Shown one piece after another: positions 24,987 to 34,017 of a stretch of DNA of 64,000 nt. How positions within the stretch are numbered: the stretch's first letter is position 1; each line of letters opens with the position of its first letter. Under the pieces are notes generated by a model. The model searched no databases. It had not been told where the DNA came from and worked only from the letters and a program-made list of their open reading frames with translations. The stretch spans positions 974,530 to 1,038,529 of the forward strand of contig NZ_BSDD01000001.1 in NCBI RefSeq assembly GCF_030268065.1. The letters run 5' to 3'. The position numbers and the translations under genes are program-made. Origin of the DNA: Geothrix rubra. Its GTDB lineage: Bacteria > Acidobacteriota > Holophagae > Holophagales > Holophagaceae.

Positions 24987-27797
24987 TCACTTGCAGGCCA
25001 GCCAGCTGGCCCCGGTCCTGACCTCGGCGGCCAGCTTCACGCCCAGGGGGCCCAGGTCGTCGGCGCCCTCCATGGCCTCCCGGAGCATCCCCGAGGCCCG
25101 ATCCACCTCCTCCGGCGGAGCCTCCATCAGCAGCTCGTCATGGACCTGCAGGAGGAGCCGCGCCTTCAGGCCCGAGGCCTCGAGGTCGCGATGGAGCCGG
25201 ACCATGGCCCGGCGCATGAGGTCCGCCGCCGTGCCCTGGACGATGGTGTTCACCGCTTCCCGGAGTCCCTGCGCCTGCAGCTGCTTGTTGGGGCTCTCCA
25301 GCTCGGGGATGCGGCGGATGCGGCCCCAGTGGGTGCGGACCAGTCCCTCGGCGAGGGCCTGGGCCTTGGCGCCCTCGATCCAGGCGGCGACCTTGGGCAT
25401 CCGCTCGAAATAGCGCTCGATGAAGGCCTTGGCCTCCTTCTGGGTGATCCCCAGGTTGGCGGCGAGGGCGAAGGCACCCTGGCCGTACAGCAGGCCGAAG
25501 TTCACGGCCTTGGAGGCGCTGCGCTGCTCGGGGGTGACCTGGTCCATGGGGACGTTGAAGACTTCCGAGGCCGTCCGGCGGTGGATGTCCTCGCCGGCCT
25601 CGAAGGCCCCGAGCAGCACCGGATCCTGGGCCAGGGCCGCCACCACCCGCAGCTCGATCTGGCTGTAGTCCGCATCCAGGAGCACCCAGCCCGGTTCAGG
25701 CACGAAGGCCCCGCGGATGGCCCGGCCCTCCTCGGTGCGGATGGGGATGTTCTGCAGGTTGGGATCGCTGGAGGCCAGGCGTCCGGAAGCCACCGCCGCC
25801 TGGTGCAGGCGCGTGTGCACCCGGCCCGTGACGGGGTTCACCATCTGGGGCAGCGCCTCCACGTAGGTGCCCAGCAGCTTCACCATCTGGCGATGGCGCA
25901 GCAGCTCGCTGGCGATCTCGGCGCCCTGGGTCTCCGCCAGCTCCTGCAGCACGTCCTCGTCGGTGCTGGGGGCCTTGGTCTTGCCGGTGAACTTCACGGG
26001 CTTGAAGCCCAGCTTGTCGAAGAGGATGCGGCCCAGCTGGGCCGGGCTGTTGAGGTTGAAGGGCTCGCCGGCGAGCTCCAGCACCCTCGCCTGGGCCCGT
26101 TCGCGCTCCGCGTGCATGCGCGCCGCCAGCCGGGCGAGCTCACCCAGATCCAGGCGGACCCCGTGGCCTTCCAGGGCCGCCAGCACCGCCACCAGGGGCA
26201 GGTCCACCTCCGCATAGAGCCTCGCCAGCCGGCCGTCCGTGAGCCCCTGGCGGAGCCTGTCGCAGAGCTGCAGGGCCAGGTCCGCGTCCTCGGCGGCGTA
26301 CTGCACCGCCCGCTCGAACTCAGCCTCGTCGAATCGCTTCTGGCCCTTCCCCTTCCCCACCACCTCCTCGAAGGCAATGGGCTTCACGTCCAGCAGCCGC
26401 ACGGACAGGTCGTCCAGGTTGTGCCGGACGCCGCTCTCCAGAAGGAAGCTCAGCACCATGCTGTCGTCCGCCACACCGCGCACGGGCAGGCCGTGGCGGG
26501 CCAGCACCTGGAGGTCGTACTTCAGGTTCTGCCCGCACTTCGCCACCGCCGGGTCCGCCAGCAGGGGCGCCAGCACGCGGCGCGCCTGGGCGAAGGGGAG
26601 GTTCCGGCCATCCAGGTGCGGCGCCAGCTCGGCGAAGAATCGTTCCGGGTCGCCCCGCAGGTCCAGCATCGAATCCGGCAGGCCGCTGTCCGGCAGGAGG
26701 CCGGGGAGCGCGCCTTCGGTATCCGCCGTGGGCGGTTTGAGGTGGGCAAGGGGCACGTAGAGCCCCTCGTTGGCGTTCCAGGCGAGGCTCAGGCCCACGA
26801 GGTGCCCCCGGGTGGGATCGATGCTCGTGGTCTCGGTGTCCAGCCCGAAGCGGCCCGCGGCGCGGCAGGCGGCCACGGCCTCCTCCAGGTCCATGAGTGT
26901 GGCCGCGGCCCGGTACCGGCGCACGGAACCGGCCTGCTCGGCGCTCTGGGTGAACTCCTTGGTGAGGGTCTGGAAGCCCAGCTCCTTGAAGGTGGTCCGC
27001 GCCCGCTGCTCGTCCACACCGCCGTAGGCGAGGTCCCTGGGATGCAGGGGCAGGGCCAGGTCCGTCACCACGGTGACGAGGCGCCGGGTCAGGTCAAGCC
27101 AGCCGGTCTCGGGATCCGTGGCCGTCTCCAGGCCCTCGCGCTGCTTCGGCTTCAGGAGGGCCTTCGCCGCCAGCACGCCGTCCAGGCTGCCGTGCTGCTC
27201 CAGGAGCAGGGCCGCGCCCTTCTCGCCGATCCCGGGCACGCCCTTCACGTTGTCCGAGGCGTCGCCCACGAGGCTGAGGAAGTCCACGATCTGCTCGGGC
27301 CACACGCCCATGCGGGCCTTCACGCCCTCGCGGTCGTGCCAGACCTCCCCGTCCTTGGTGTTGAGCACCTGGATCCTGCGGGTGTCGTCCACGAGCTGGA
27401 GCAGGTCCTTGTCCGGGCTCACGATCACCGAAGGCAGGCCGTGCTCCGCGGATTCCCGGGCCAGGGTGCCCATCACGTCGTCGGCCTCGTAGCCGTGCAG
27501 CTCCACGATGGGAATCCCCAGGGCCTCCACCAGCTGGCGGATCATGGGGATCTGGGGCCGCAGGTCCTCCGGCATCTCGGCCCGGTTGGCCTTGTACTCG
27601 GGGTAGAGCTCGTGGCGGAAGGTGGGCTCCGGCGTGTCGAACACGCAGGCGATGTGGGTCGGCTTGTGCTTCTCCAGCAGCTGCAGCACCAGCCGCGTGA
27701 AGGTGTACGCCGCCCCGTTCTTCAGCCGCGGATTGGCGAAGTACGCACGAAAAATGAAGGCGAAGGTGTCGATGAGGTAAAGGCGATCCTCAGCCAT
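24987..27797 (-). CDS. polA: DNA polymerase I
   Basis: This family A polymerase has 936 residues. An N-terminal 5'-3' flap exonuclease domain (about 1-290) has YKANRAEMPEDLRPQ and DASDNVKGVPGIGEKGA. The 3'-5' exonuclease domain keeps its acidic residues (LDTETTSIDP, NLKYDLQVL, YAAEDADLA), so proofreading is expected. The polymerase domain has motif A LLDADYSQIELR, motif B RSASKAVNFGLLYGQG and motif C QVHDELLMEAP. The start is ATG 27797. A second copy of its first 15 codons lies just upstream (see 27790-27900). The 158 bases between polA and the downstream operon hold no gene. Confidence 0.96.
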   Translation of the reverse strand: MAEDRLYLIDTFAFIFRAYFANPRLKNGAAYTFTRLVLQLLEKHKPTHIACVFDTPEPTFRHELYPEYKANRAEMPEDLRPQIPMIRQLVEALGIPIVELHGYEADDVMGTLARESAEHGLPSVIVSPDKDLLQLVDDTRRIQVLNTKDGEVWHDREGVKARMGVWPEQIVDFLSLVGDASDNVKGVPGIGEKGAALLLEQHGSLDGVLAAKALLKPKQREGLETATDPETGWLDLTRRLVTVVTDLALPLHPRDLAYGGVDEQRARTTFKELGFQTLTKEFTQSAEQAGSVRRYRAAATLMDLEEAVAACRAAGRFGLDTETTSIDPTRGHLVGLSLAWNANEGLYVPLAHLKPPTADTEGALPGLLPDSGLPDSMLDLRGDPERFFAELAPHLDGRNLPFAQARRVLAPLLADPAVAKCGQNLKYDLQVLARHGLPVRGVADDSMVLSFLLESGVRHNLDDLSVRLLDVKPIAFEEVVGKGKGQKRFDEAEFERAVQYAAEDADLALQLCDRLRQGLTDGRLARLYAEVDLPLVAVLAALEGHGVRLDLGELARLAARMHAERERAQARVLELAGEPFNLNSPAQLGRILFDKLGFKPVKFTGKTKAPSTDEDVLQELAETQGAEIASELLRHRQMVKLLGTYVEALPQMVNPVTGRVHTRLHQAAVASGRLASSDPNLQNIPIRTEEGRAIRGAFVPEPGWVLLDADYSQIELRVVAALAQDPVLLGAFEAGEDIHRRTASEVFNVPMDQVTPEQRSASKAVNFGLLYGQGAFALAANLGITQKEAKAFIERYFERMPKVAAWIEGAKAQALAEGLVRTHWGRIRRIPELESPNKQLQAQGLREAVNTIVQGTAADLMRRAMVRLHRDLEASGLKARLLLQVHDELLMEAPPEEVDRASGMLREAMEGADDLGPLGVKLAAEVRTGASWLACK

Positions 27798-27900
27798 GGG
27801 CCGCCTCCGTGCCGAACGGCGAGGTCTCGCGTATCTGCGCAGCGGATACCGAGAGAATGAAGGCGAAGGTATCGATGAGGTAGAGGCGGTCTTCGGACAT
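27790..27900 (-). pseudogene. duplicated polA 5' end / possible leader ORF
   Basis: A 36-codon ORF starts at ATG 27900 and ends with TGA at 27790-27792, overlapping the polA start out of frame. Its first 15 residues read MSEDRLYLIDTFAFI, against MAEDRLYLIDTFAFI for PolA: 14 of 15 identical, while several codons differ only at the third base. The remaining 21 residues are unrelated. Either polA was re-founded by a partial duplication, leaving this remnant, or the ORF is a leader that controls polA translation. Confidence 0.6.
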
Positions 27901-27986
27901 GGCCCCAGTCTGGCAGGCCCGCCCGGATTCATGCTCCCCCGGAGCCTGACGATAGGCTGGTGCACAGCCCGAACCGGGAGGAACCC

Positions 27987-28439
27987 ATGGCGTCCCGCAC
28001 CCTCGTCCTTCCCCTCCTCGTCTGCCTCGCCGGCTCCCTGGCCGCCCAGGACCAGAAGGCCAAGGCCCAGGCCCTCGTGAAGGAGGCCATCGCCTTCGAG
28101 CGCTCGAACGGGCGGGAGGCCCTGCTGCGGGAGACCAACCAGGGTTCCGGCCGGTTCCATGTGAAGAGCGGGGACGACCTCTACATCTTCGTCTACGACC
28201 TGAAAGGCACCTGCCTGGCCATCGGGTTCCAGAGCCAGCTGGTGGGCGTCAACCGGTGGAACGTCCGGGATCCCGACGGGAAGTACTTCCTGCAGGAGAT
28301 CCTCCAGACCGGGCAGGCCAAAGGGGGCGGCTGGGTGGACTACAAGTACCCCAACCCCAAATCCGGCAAGATCGAGGCGAAGACCTCCTTCGTCGAGGCG
28401 GTGGATGGCATGGTGGTGGGCTGCGGCATCTACAAGTAG
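27987..28439 (+). CDS. secreted stand-alone Cache-domain protein
   Basis: This exported protein of 150 residues has a signal peptide (LVLPLLVCLAGSLAAQ). A single Cache type-2 fold has IFVYDLKGTCLAIG, the RDPDGKYFLQEI helix and GGGWVDYKYPNP, typical of chemoreceptor and kinase sensor modules. Here the domain occurs alone, without membrane anchor or output module. The C-terminus is VVGCGIYK. GGGAGGA lies upstream of the ATG at 27987. It has a paralogue 91 bases downstream. Confidence 0.8.
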   Translation: MASRTLVLPLLVCLAGSLAAQDQKAKAQALVKEAIAFERSNGREALLRETNQGSGRFHVKSGDDLYIFVYDLKGTCLAIGFQSQLVGVNRWNVRDPDGKYFLQEILQTGQAKGGGWVDYKYPNPKSGKIEAKTSFVEAVDGMVVGCGIYK

Positions 28440-28530
28440 CCACGGCGGCCCCGGGTCCCGAACGCGCGACGAAAATTCAGGACTTCCCCGGTCGGGGCGA
28501 TAATGGATCCAGGCATCCAGAGGAGGACCC

Positions 28531-28986
28531 ATGCGTCTCCGCCTACCCATCTCCGTCCTGGCCTGTGTCCTGGCCCTGCCCCTGGCCTCCCAGGCCAGCG
28601 AACGCCCCAAGGCCGAGGCCCTGGTCAAGGAAGGGGTCGCCTACCTGAAGGCCCATGGCAAGGAGGCCTTCCTCGCCGAGATCCAGTCCGGCACTGGACG
28701 ATTCCACTTCAAGCCCGGCAGTCCCCTCTACCTGTTCGTCTACGACACCAAGGGGATCACCCTCGCCCACGGCGCCACGCCCGGCGCCGCCGGGACCAAC
28801 CGCTGGGGCATGAAGGACCCGGACGGCAAGCTGCTGATCCAGGAGATCATCAAGGTGGCGCAGCAGAAGGGGGGAGGCTGGGTGGACTACAAGTTCCCCA
28901 ACCCGGCCAACGGCAAGGTCGAGGACAAGACCTCCTACTGCCTGGCCGAGAACGGCCTCGTCATCGGCTGCGGGATCTACAAGTAG
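28531..28986 (+). CDS. secreted stand-alone Cache-domain protein (paralogue)
   Basis: This 151-residue exported protein is a tandem paralogue of the preceding gene: LFVYDTKGITLAHG, KDPDGKLLIQEI, GGGWVDYKFPNP and IGCGIYK are shared in order. The signal peptide ends near SQASE. GAGGAGG lies five bases before the ATG. Tandem stand-alone Cache proteins could bind small organic acids in the periplasm and present them to separate receptors; that is inference. Confidence 0.82.
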   Translation: MRLRLPISVLACVLALPLASQASERPKAEALVKEGVAYLKAHGKEAFLAEIQSGTGRFHFKPGSPLYLFVYDTKGITLAHGATPGAAGTNRWGMKDPDGKLLIQEIIKVAQQKGGGWVDYKFPNPANGKVEDKTSYCLAENGLVIGCGIYK

Positions 28987-28992
28987 CCGGCC

Positions 28993-29847
28993 TCACCGCA
29001 ACCCATAGGCCCGGCGCAGGAGCGCCTCCCACCAGGCGGCGGGCAGGAGCGCCTTCGCCTTCCCGGCCCAGAAGGCGTCCCGTCCGATCACCACGCGCCG
29101 GGGAGGACGCGCGGCCGTCAGGGCCTTGAGGATCCTCCGGGCGCAGGGCTCCACCGCCATGGCGAACCGCTGGCTCTGGTCCTTGCGGACGGCCAGGTAC
29201 CGCGCGAGGATCCTCTCGTAGCGGGAGCCCCGGGCCCGCTCGGGGAGGTCGCCCCACGCCTTCGCCAGCGACTCCCGGAACTCCGTACGGATGGCCCCGG
29301 GCTCCACCAGGACCACGGCCACCTCCCCGCCGACCTCCAGGCGCAGGGTCTCCGCCAGTGCCACCACCGCGTGCTTGGAGGCGTTGTAGGGCCCCGCGAG
29401 CGGGATGGAGAGGCGGCCCAGCATGGAGGCCACCTGCAGGATCCTCGCCCCGCGCTCCCGCCTCAGGAGGGGCAGGAAGGCCTGCGTCATGGCGTGGAGG
29501 CCGATGACGTTGGTCTCGAACTGGGCCCGCAGCTCCTCGGGGCGCAGGAGCTCCAGGGGCCCCACCTGGCCGTAGCCCGCGTTGTTCACGAGGGCCTTCA
29601 GGGGCAGGTCCGCGCAGGCCGCCGCGGCGGCGGCGATGCTCCCGGCCTCCGTCACGTCCAGGGCCAGCACCCGCAAATCCGGCCCCGGCGGCATGTCCGC
29701 CATCGTCTCCGGCCGGCGGGCCGTGGCCACCACGCCCCAGCCCGCCGCGCGGCAGAGGGGCACCAGGGCCCGTCCGATGCCCGTCGAACAGCCCGTGATG
29801 ATCACCCAGGGCCGGATCGCCGTCCCTGGGCCTTCCGGTGAACCCAT
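28993..29847 (-). CDS. SDR-family oxidoreductase
   Basis: This 284-residue classical SDR has ITGCSTGIGRALVPLCR at about residues 17-33, NNAGYGQVGPLELL, the Ser in QVASMLG, and the catalytic pair in GPYNASKHAVVAL near residue 153. The extended C-terminus fits the group of SDRs acting on lipids, steroids or retinol-like substrates. It is convergent with the Cache gene and 3 bases from the small secreted-protein gene upstream. Confidence 0.85.
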   Translation of the reverse strand: MGSPEGPGTAIRPWVIITGCSTGIGRALVPLCRAAGWGVVATARRPETMADMPPGPDLRVLALDVTEAGSIAAAAAACADLPLKALVNNAGYGQVGPLELLRPEELRAQFETNVIGLHAMTQAFLPLLRRERGARILQVASMLGRLSIPLAGPYNASKHAVVALAETLRLEVGGEVAVVLVEPGAIRTEFRESLAKAWGDLPERARGSRYERILARYLAVRKDQSQRFAMAVEPCARRILKALTAARPPRRVVIGRDAFWAGKAKALLPAAWWEALLRRAYGLR

Positions 29848-29850
29848 CCC

Positions 29851-30138
29851 CTACTTCTTCTTGGCCGGGGCCTTCGCGGCGCCCTTGCCTTCGATCTTCG
29901 TGGCCACCTGCTTGTAGGTGACGGTCACCTTGTCGCCGACCTTGAGGGCATCCTTGCCCTGGGTGCCGCCGTCGGTGTAGAAGCGCCAGGCCTCCTTGCC
30001 GAGGTCGAGGGTGAAGCTGTCGCCCGAGACCTCCTTCACGGTACCGGTCTTCTGGTAGCTGGCCGCCGCGGCGGCCCAGCCGAGGACCCCGCCGAGCATG
30101 GTGCCGGCGAGAACCAGAGCCAAGGTCTGTTTGCGCAT
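29851..30138 (-). CDS. small secreted protein
   Basis: This 95-residue protein has a signal peptide (LALVLAGTMLGGVLGWAAA). A single OB-like or DUF5666-type beta unit follows (GTVKEVSGDSFTLDLG, LKVGDKVTVTYKQVA), and the tail is lysine/alanine-rich (GKGAAKAPAKKK). GGAGGTCCC precedes the ATG. The function is unknown. Confidence 0.65.
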   Translation of the reverse strand: MRKQTLALVLAGTMLGGVLGWAAAAASYQKTGTVKEVSGDSFTLDLGKEAWRFYTDGGTQGKDALKVGDKVTVTYKQVATKIEGKGAAKAPAKKK

Positions 30139-30168
30139 GGGACCTCCTTGTTGGAAAGGGGCCCCAGG

Positions 30169-32175
30169 TTAGCACTCCTGCCGGGCGCGGCGAACCTCCA
30201 ACAGCGTCCAGATGCCGCCTGCCACTAGGCAGGCCAGCCCCACCCAGGCGAGGCCCAGGCCGGGATCCGTGGCCAGCAGGAGGCGGGCGGAGGCCGGCGG
30301 CCCCGGCAGCCACCCGTCCAGGTAGAGGCGGTGGCCCCGCCAGGTGAAGGGGGTGCCCACGGTGACGGGGCCCTGGCCCAGCTCAGACCCGGTCGGGTCC
30401 AGGACCGACAGGGTGCCCGCCAGGTCCCACGGATCCGGCGCCTTCGGTCGGTACGCGAGGCGGATCCGGCCCCCCAGGAAGGCGGCGTCCACGGGCTGGT
30501 CGTCCCCGCCCCGGGCCTGCAGCCAGCGGCTGTCGGCGGCGCCCGTGGCGGGATCCCAGACCCGCAGCCGCAGGACGGGCCGCTCGGACTGGGCCGTCAC
30601 GTCCACGTCCGGGTCGGGCACGAAGTCCGGCTCGAAGCGGGCCCGGTCGTAGCGGGCCAGCAGGGTGACGGAAAGCCCCTTCTCCACGATGAAGGGCCGG
30701 TTCGGCGACAGCTCGGCGGTGCGCGTCACGCGACCGTCCTCCACCAGCCGCACCTTGCCATCCTCCCGGGTGAGGAGCACGAAACGGTCCTGGAGCTCCT
30801 CGCCCTCGGGGACATATCGGAGGGTCATGCCCGGCGGCAGGGTGCGCGCCAGGTAGTCGGCGTAGTCCTTGTCCTGAATGGGCCGGGCGCTCAGCAGGAG
30901 GTCCGCCTGGGCGCCGCTGGCCTGCCGGAGCCGCACCTGGAGCCAGGGATTCCGGTAGAAGGGGGACCGGCTGAAGAGCTCCTGGCGGCCGTCCGCCCCC
31001 TTCCGCAGGCCGCCGAGGTCGGGGTAGATCCCCGCCACCGTGAGGCTGAAGCCCGGCAAGTCCCAGGTCCTGCCCGGCTGGACCGGGTGTTCCAGGGTCT
31101 TCCCCATGAACGTGAGCACGAGCTTCTGGCTCACCGGGGGGTGGGGGCGCAGTGCCGCCAGGAGGGCGGGCTCGAAGCGTTCCCGGTAGACCACCGCGAA
31201 GCGGCCCTGGGGCTCGTCCCGGCGCCACCCCTCCGGCTCCCGGGCGAAGAGGATCCCCACCAGGGGCTCCGTGCTCCCCAGGCCCAGCATCACCTGGACG
31301 GCGGGGTTCTCCGGGCCCTGGGGATCCTCCACCACCTGCCCGCTGGGCAGGGCGTCCGGGATGAGGCGCTCCACCTGGTAGCGCAGGCCGCCGGGCAGGT
31401 CGCCGCTCTGGCCGGATTCGACACGGGCGGTCCACCGGCTGGCCTGCCCTTCCGTCTCAAGCCGGAAGGCGGGTTCGCGCCGGGCTGCGTCGAGGCTCTC
31501 CAGCCGCACCCGGAAGTCCTTGAGCGGAACGGGGCGCCCGGAGGGCCAGGCCGGCTCGAACACCGCCGCAGTCCCCCCGACCGGGATCACCTGGGTGGCC
31601 CGCACCCCCCCGACCCGGTTTCCCAGGGCGGCGGCCGCCAGCAGCACCGGCGAGGCGAGCAGGAGGCCCAGTCCGGGCCGCCGGCGCAGTTCCCCGCGGC
31701 GGGCCCGGGCGACGGCCAGGGCCTGCACCGCCAGGGGCAGCAGCAGGGCCTCCAGCCAGAGGCTGCGGAGGAGATCCGGGGGCCGCACCGTGGCCAGGAT
31801 CGACAGCGGGAGGTCCAGGACGCCGCCGGGCAGCACCTCCCCGCCCCGCGCCCGGGCCACGGCCCAGCCCGCCGCCAGGCCGAGGAGGATCGCCCCGGCC
31901 AGGAGCCGGCCGAGGGGCCGGGAGGCGGCCAGGCGGCGGCCCAGGCCGGGCGCACCGAGGGCCAGGCCCCCGGCGAGGAGCAGGCTGGCCGCCACGGGGG
32001 CGAGCGCCTGCGCCAGCGGGCCCGTCCCCCGGCGCCCGAACCAGGTCTCCAGGGCCATCCAGGCCAGGGCCCAGGCCAGGACCGCCAGGGCGAGCAGGAC
32101 GGGGCTGCCGGTGAAGGCCTGCGCCAGGCTCCGCCGGGGCTCGGAAGGGTGGGGATCGGGGGCCGGGTCGGTCAT
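30169..32175 (-). CDS. ResB-like cytochrome c biogenesis protein
   Basis: This large membrane protein of 668 residues has a hydrophobic first third (about five helices to residue 185). A long extracytoplasmic beta-rich part contains HPVQPGRTWDLPGFSLTV, and one final helix near residue 640 is followed by a basic tail. The order (TM cluster, periplasmic domain, terminal TM) and the GTPFTWRGHRLYLDG segment fit ResB/Ccs1 of system II cytochrome c maturation. The partner CcsA (ResC) is not in the window. The assignment is by architecture, with few invariant residues. Confidence 0.6.
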   Translation of the reverse strand: MTDPAPDPHPSEPRRSLAQAFTGSPVLLALAVLAWALAWMALETWFGRRGTGPLAQALAPVAASLLLAGGLALGAPGLGRRLAASRPLGRLLAGAILLGLAAGWAVARARGGEVLPGGVLDLPLSILATVRPPDLLRSLWLEALLLPLAVQALAVARARRGELRRRPGLGLLLASPVLLAAAALGNRVGGVRATQVIPVGGTAAVFEPAWPSGRPVPLKDFRVRLESLDAARREPAFRLETEGQASRWTARVESGQSGDLPGGLRYQVERLIPDALPSGQVVEDPQGPENPAVQVMLGLGSTEPLVGILFAREPEGWRRDEPQGRFAVVYRERFEPALLAALRPHPPVSQKLVLTFMGKTLEHPVQPGRTWDLPGFSLTVAGIYPDLGGLRKGADGRQELFSRSPFYRNPWLQVRLRQASGAQADLLLSARPIQDKDYADYLARTLPPGMTLRYVPEGEELQDRFVLLTREDGKVRLVEDGRVTRTAELSPNRPFIVEKGLSVTLLARYDRARFEPDFVPDPDVDVTAQSERPVLRLRVWDPATGAADSRWLQARGGDDQPVDAAFLGGRIRLAYRPKAPDPWDLAGTLSVLDPTGSELGQGPVTVGTPFTWRGHRLYLDGWLPGPPASARLLLATDPGLGLAWVGLACLVAGGIWTLLEVRRARQEC

Positions 32176-32218
32176 CGGGGCTCGCCTGCAGTGAGCCCCC
32201 AGTATGGCCCGGGGCGGA

Positions 32219-33940
32219 TCAGACCAGGGCCAGCAGGGCCACCAGGTAGAAGCTGAGGTCCACGCTCAGCTCGAAGCGGTGGCGGCCGGCCGTGAACCGC
32301 TCATGGTAGAGCCAGAGGTAGAGCATGGGGTAGCTGGCGCAGACCACCAGCACCAGGGCCACGGCCAAGGGATGGCCCTCGGCCCGGTTCTGGAAGGTGA
32401 GCCAGAGGGTGCCCGCGAGGAGCGTGCCCAGCAGCACCGCCAGCACGACCTTGGTGACACGCTTCCCGAAGAGGATCGGCAGGGTCTCCTTGCCCACGAT
32501 CTGGTCGTTCTGCATGTCGCGGATCTCGTAGATCACCGTGCGGACGAAGGCCAGCACGCCCACCAGGAACAGGGCGGCGAAGGCGCGGAGGTCCCAGGCG
32601 CGGCCCTCCTGCCACACGGGCATGGCCACGGAGACCGTGGCCAGGGCCATGGCCACCAGCACGTCCTTCGAGCCCGGGATGGCCCGCAGGCTCAGGTTCA
32701 GCGGGCCCAGCCGGAAGCGTCGCTTGTAGCCGACCCCGACCAGGGAGGCGCCGAGGGCCACGGCCAGGGCCTTGGAGCCGAGGCTGGCCGCGATCCCGAG
32801 GGTGAGGGCCAGGGCCAGGCCCCCGCAGGCCAGGAGGATCTTCCGGTTCCGCTCCAGGAACCGCGCCCGGGCCGGGCCCTTGGCGCCCAGGCCCAGGGGA
32901 TCGAGGAAGGGGCTGAAGAGGTACATGGCCAGCACGTAGCTGGCCGTCACCAGGGGGTAGCGCAGGCTGGGCGCGAGGCCCAGCCACTTGTGCACCCCGG
33001 CCGTCATGAGGGCCGCGCCCAGGGCCATGATCGACGAGCTGCCGAAGGCGGCCTGGAGGAAGCTGCGCCACCGGCTGGGACCGTCGCCCAGCTGCTCGAG
33101 CACGTCCACCACCTCGTCCACGAGCCAGGTGGGCGTCGAGGCACCGGCCAGCACGCCCACCGTCTCGCTGCCCTTGAAAGCCGAGAGGTCCAGCTCCGCG
33201 GCCGTCTCCACGTACTGCACGGGCCTGCCGTAGTGGTGGGCCAGCTCGGCCAGGTGCTTGGTGTTGCTGGAGGCCTTGCCCCCCACGACGATCACCGTGT
33301 CCACCGTGCGGGCCAGTTCCCTGGCCTCGTCCTGGCGCATCCAGGTGTCCTCGCAGATGGTGTTCTCGAAGATGGCGTCGCCCGCCCGCCCCCGGATGTA
33401 GTCCGTGATCTCGTGGTAGTCCTTCACCGTGAAGGTCGTCTGGGCCACCACCAGCACCTTCTGGAGCTGCTCGTCCGTGAGGGCCTCAGCCTCGGCCATG
33501 CTGGCGACGATTTGGCTGCCGTGCTCCGCGAAGCTGCGGTGGGCCACGCTCTCCGCGTGGCCGTGGCTGCCGAGGATCACCGTGAAATAGCCCTTGGGGC
33601 TCCACTTCTTGATCTTGTTGTGGACCTTGGCGACCTCGGGACAGGTGGCGTTGACGATCTTCAGTTCGCCCTTCTTCTGCCGCTCCTTCAGGCCGCGCAG
33701 GTCCTGGATGGGGATGCCGTGGGCGCGGATGACCACCGTGCCGTCCGCCACCTGGTCCGGGGCTGCGGCCACCGCCACCCCCCGCCGGCCGATGAGCTCC
33801 AGGGCCTGGGGGTTGTGGATGAGGGGCCCCAGCGTCTGCACCGTGCGCCCATCGTTCCTGACCGAGGCCTCCAGCACCGCGTCCATGGCGCGCTTCACGC
33901 CCCAGCAGAAGCCCGCGGTCTTGGCGACGATGACTTTCAT
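32219..33940 (-). CDS. IspH-UbiA fusion: HMBPP reductase with prenyltransferase-like domain
   Basis: Residues 1-285 are a complete 4-hydroxy-3-methylbut-2-enyl diphosphate reductase (IspH). Cluster cysteines are Cys12 (AGFCWGVKRA), Cys100 (NATCPEVAKVH) and Cys196 (TICEDTWMRQ). Substrate residues are His42, His74, His128, Glu130, AQTTF and SSNTKHL. Residues 290-573 are about nine membrane helices of the UbiA superfamily, with the second Asp motif in RDMQNDQIVGKETLP; the usual first NDxxD motif is not evident. The fusion would put the last MEP-pathway step next to a membrane prenyltransferase. There is no stop or frameshift between the parts. Confidence 0.88.
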   Translation of the reverse strand: MKVIVAKTAGFCWGVKRAMDAVLEASVRNDGRTVQTLGPLIHNPQALELIGRRGVAVAAAPDQVADGTVVIRAHGIPIQDLRGLKERQKKGELKIVNATCPEVAKVHNKIKKWSPKGYFTVILGSHGHAESVAHRSFAEHGSQIVASMAEAEALTDEQLQKVLVVAQTTFTVKDYHEITDYIRGRAGDAIFENTICEDTWMRQDEARELARTVDTVIVVGGKASSNTKHLAELAHHYGRPVQYVETAAELDLSAFKGSETVGVLAGASTPTWLVDEVVDVLEQLGDGPSRWRSFLQAAFGSSSIMALGAALMTAGVHKWLGLAPSLRYPLVTASYVLAMYLFSPFLDPLGLGAKGPARARFLERNRKILLACGGLALALTLGIAASLGSKALAVALGASLVGVGYKRRFRLGPLNLSLRAIPGSKDVLVAMALATVSVAMPVWQEGRAWDLRAFAALFLVGVLAFVRTVIYEIRDMQNDQIVGKETLPILFGKRVTKVVLAVLLGTLLAGTLWLTFQNRAEGHPLAVALVLVVCASYPMLYLWLYHERFTAGRHRFELSVDLSFYLVALLALV

Positions 33941-34017
33941 GGCAGCCCCAGAATCCTGACCGGATTGGTCGGGTTATTCATCATAGCGCCCAGAGGCCGG
34001 GGGCGCACGAAAGGGGA

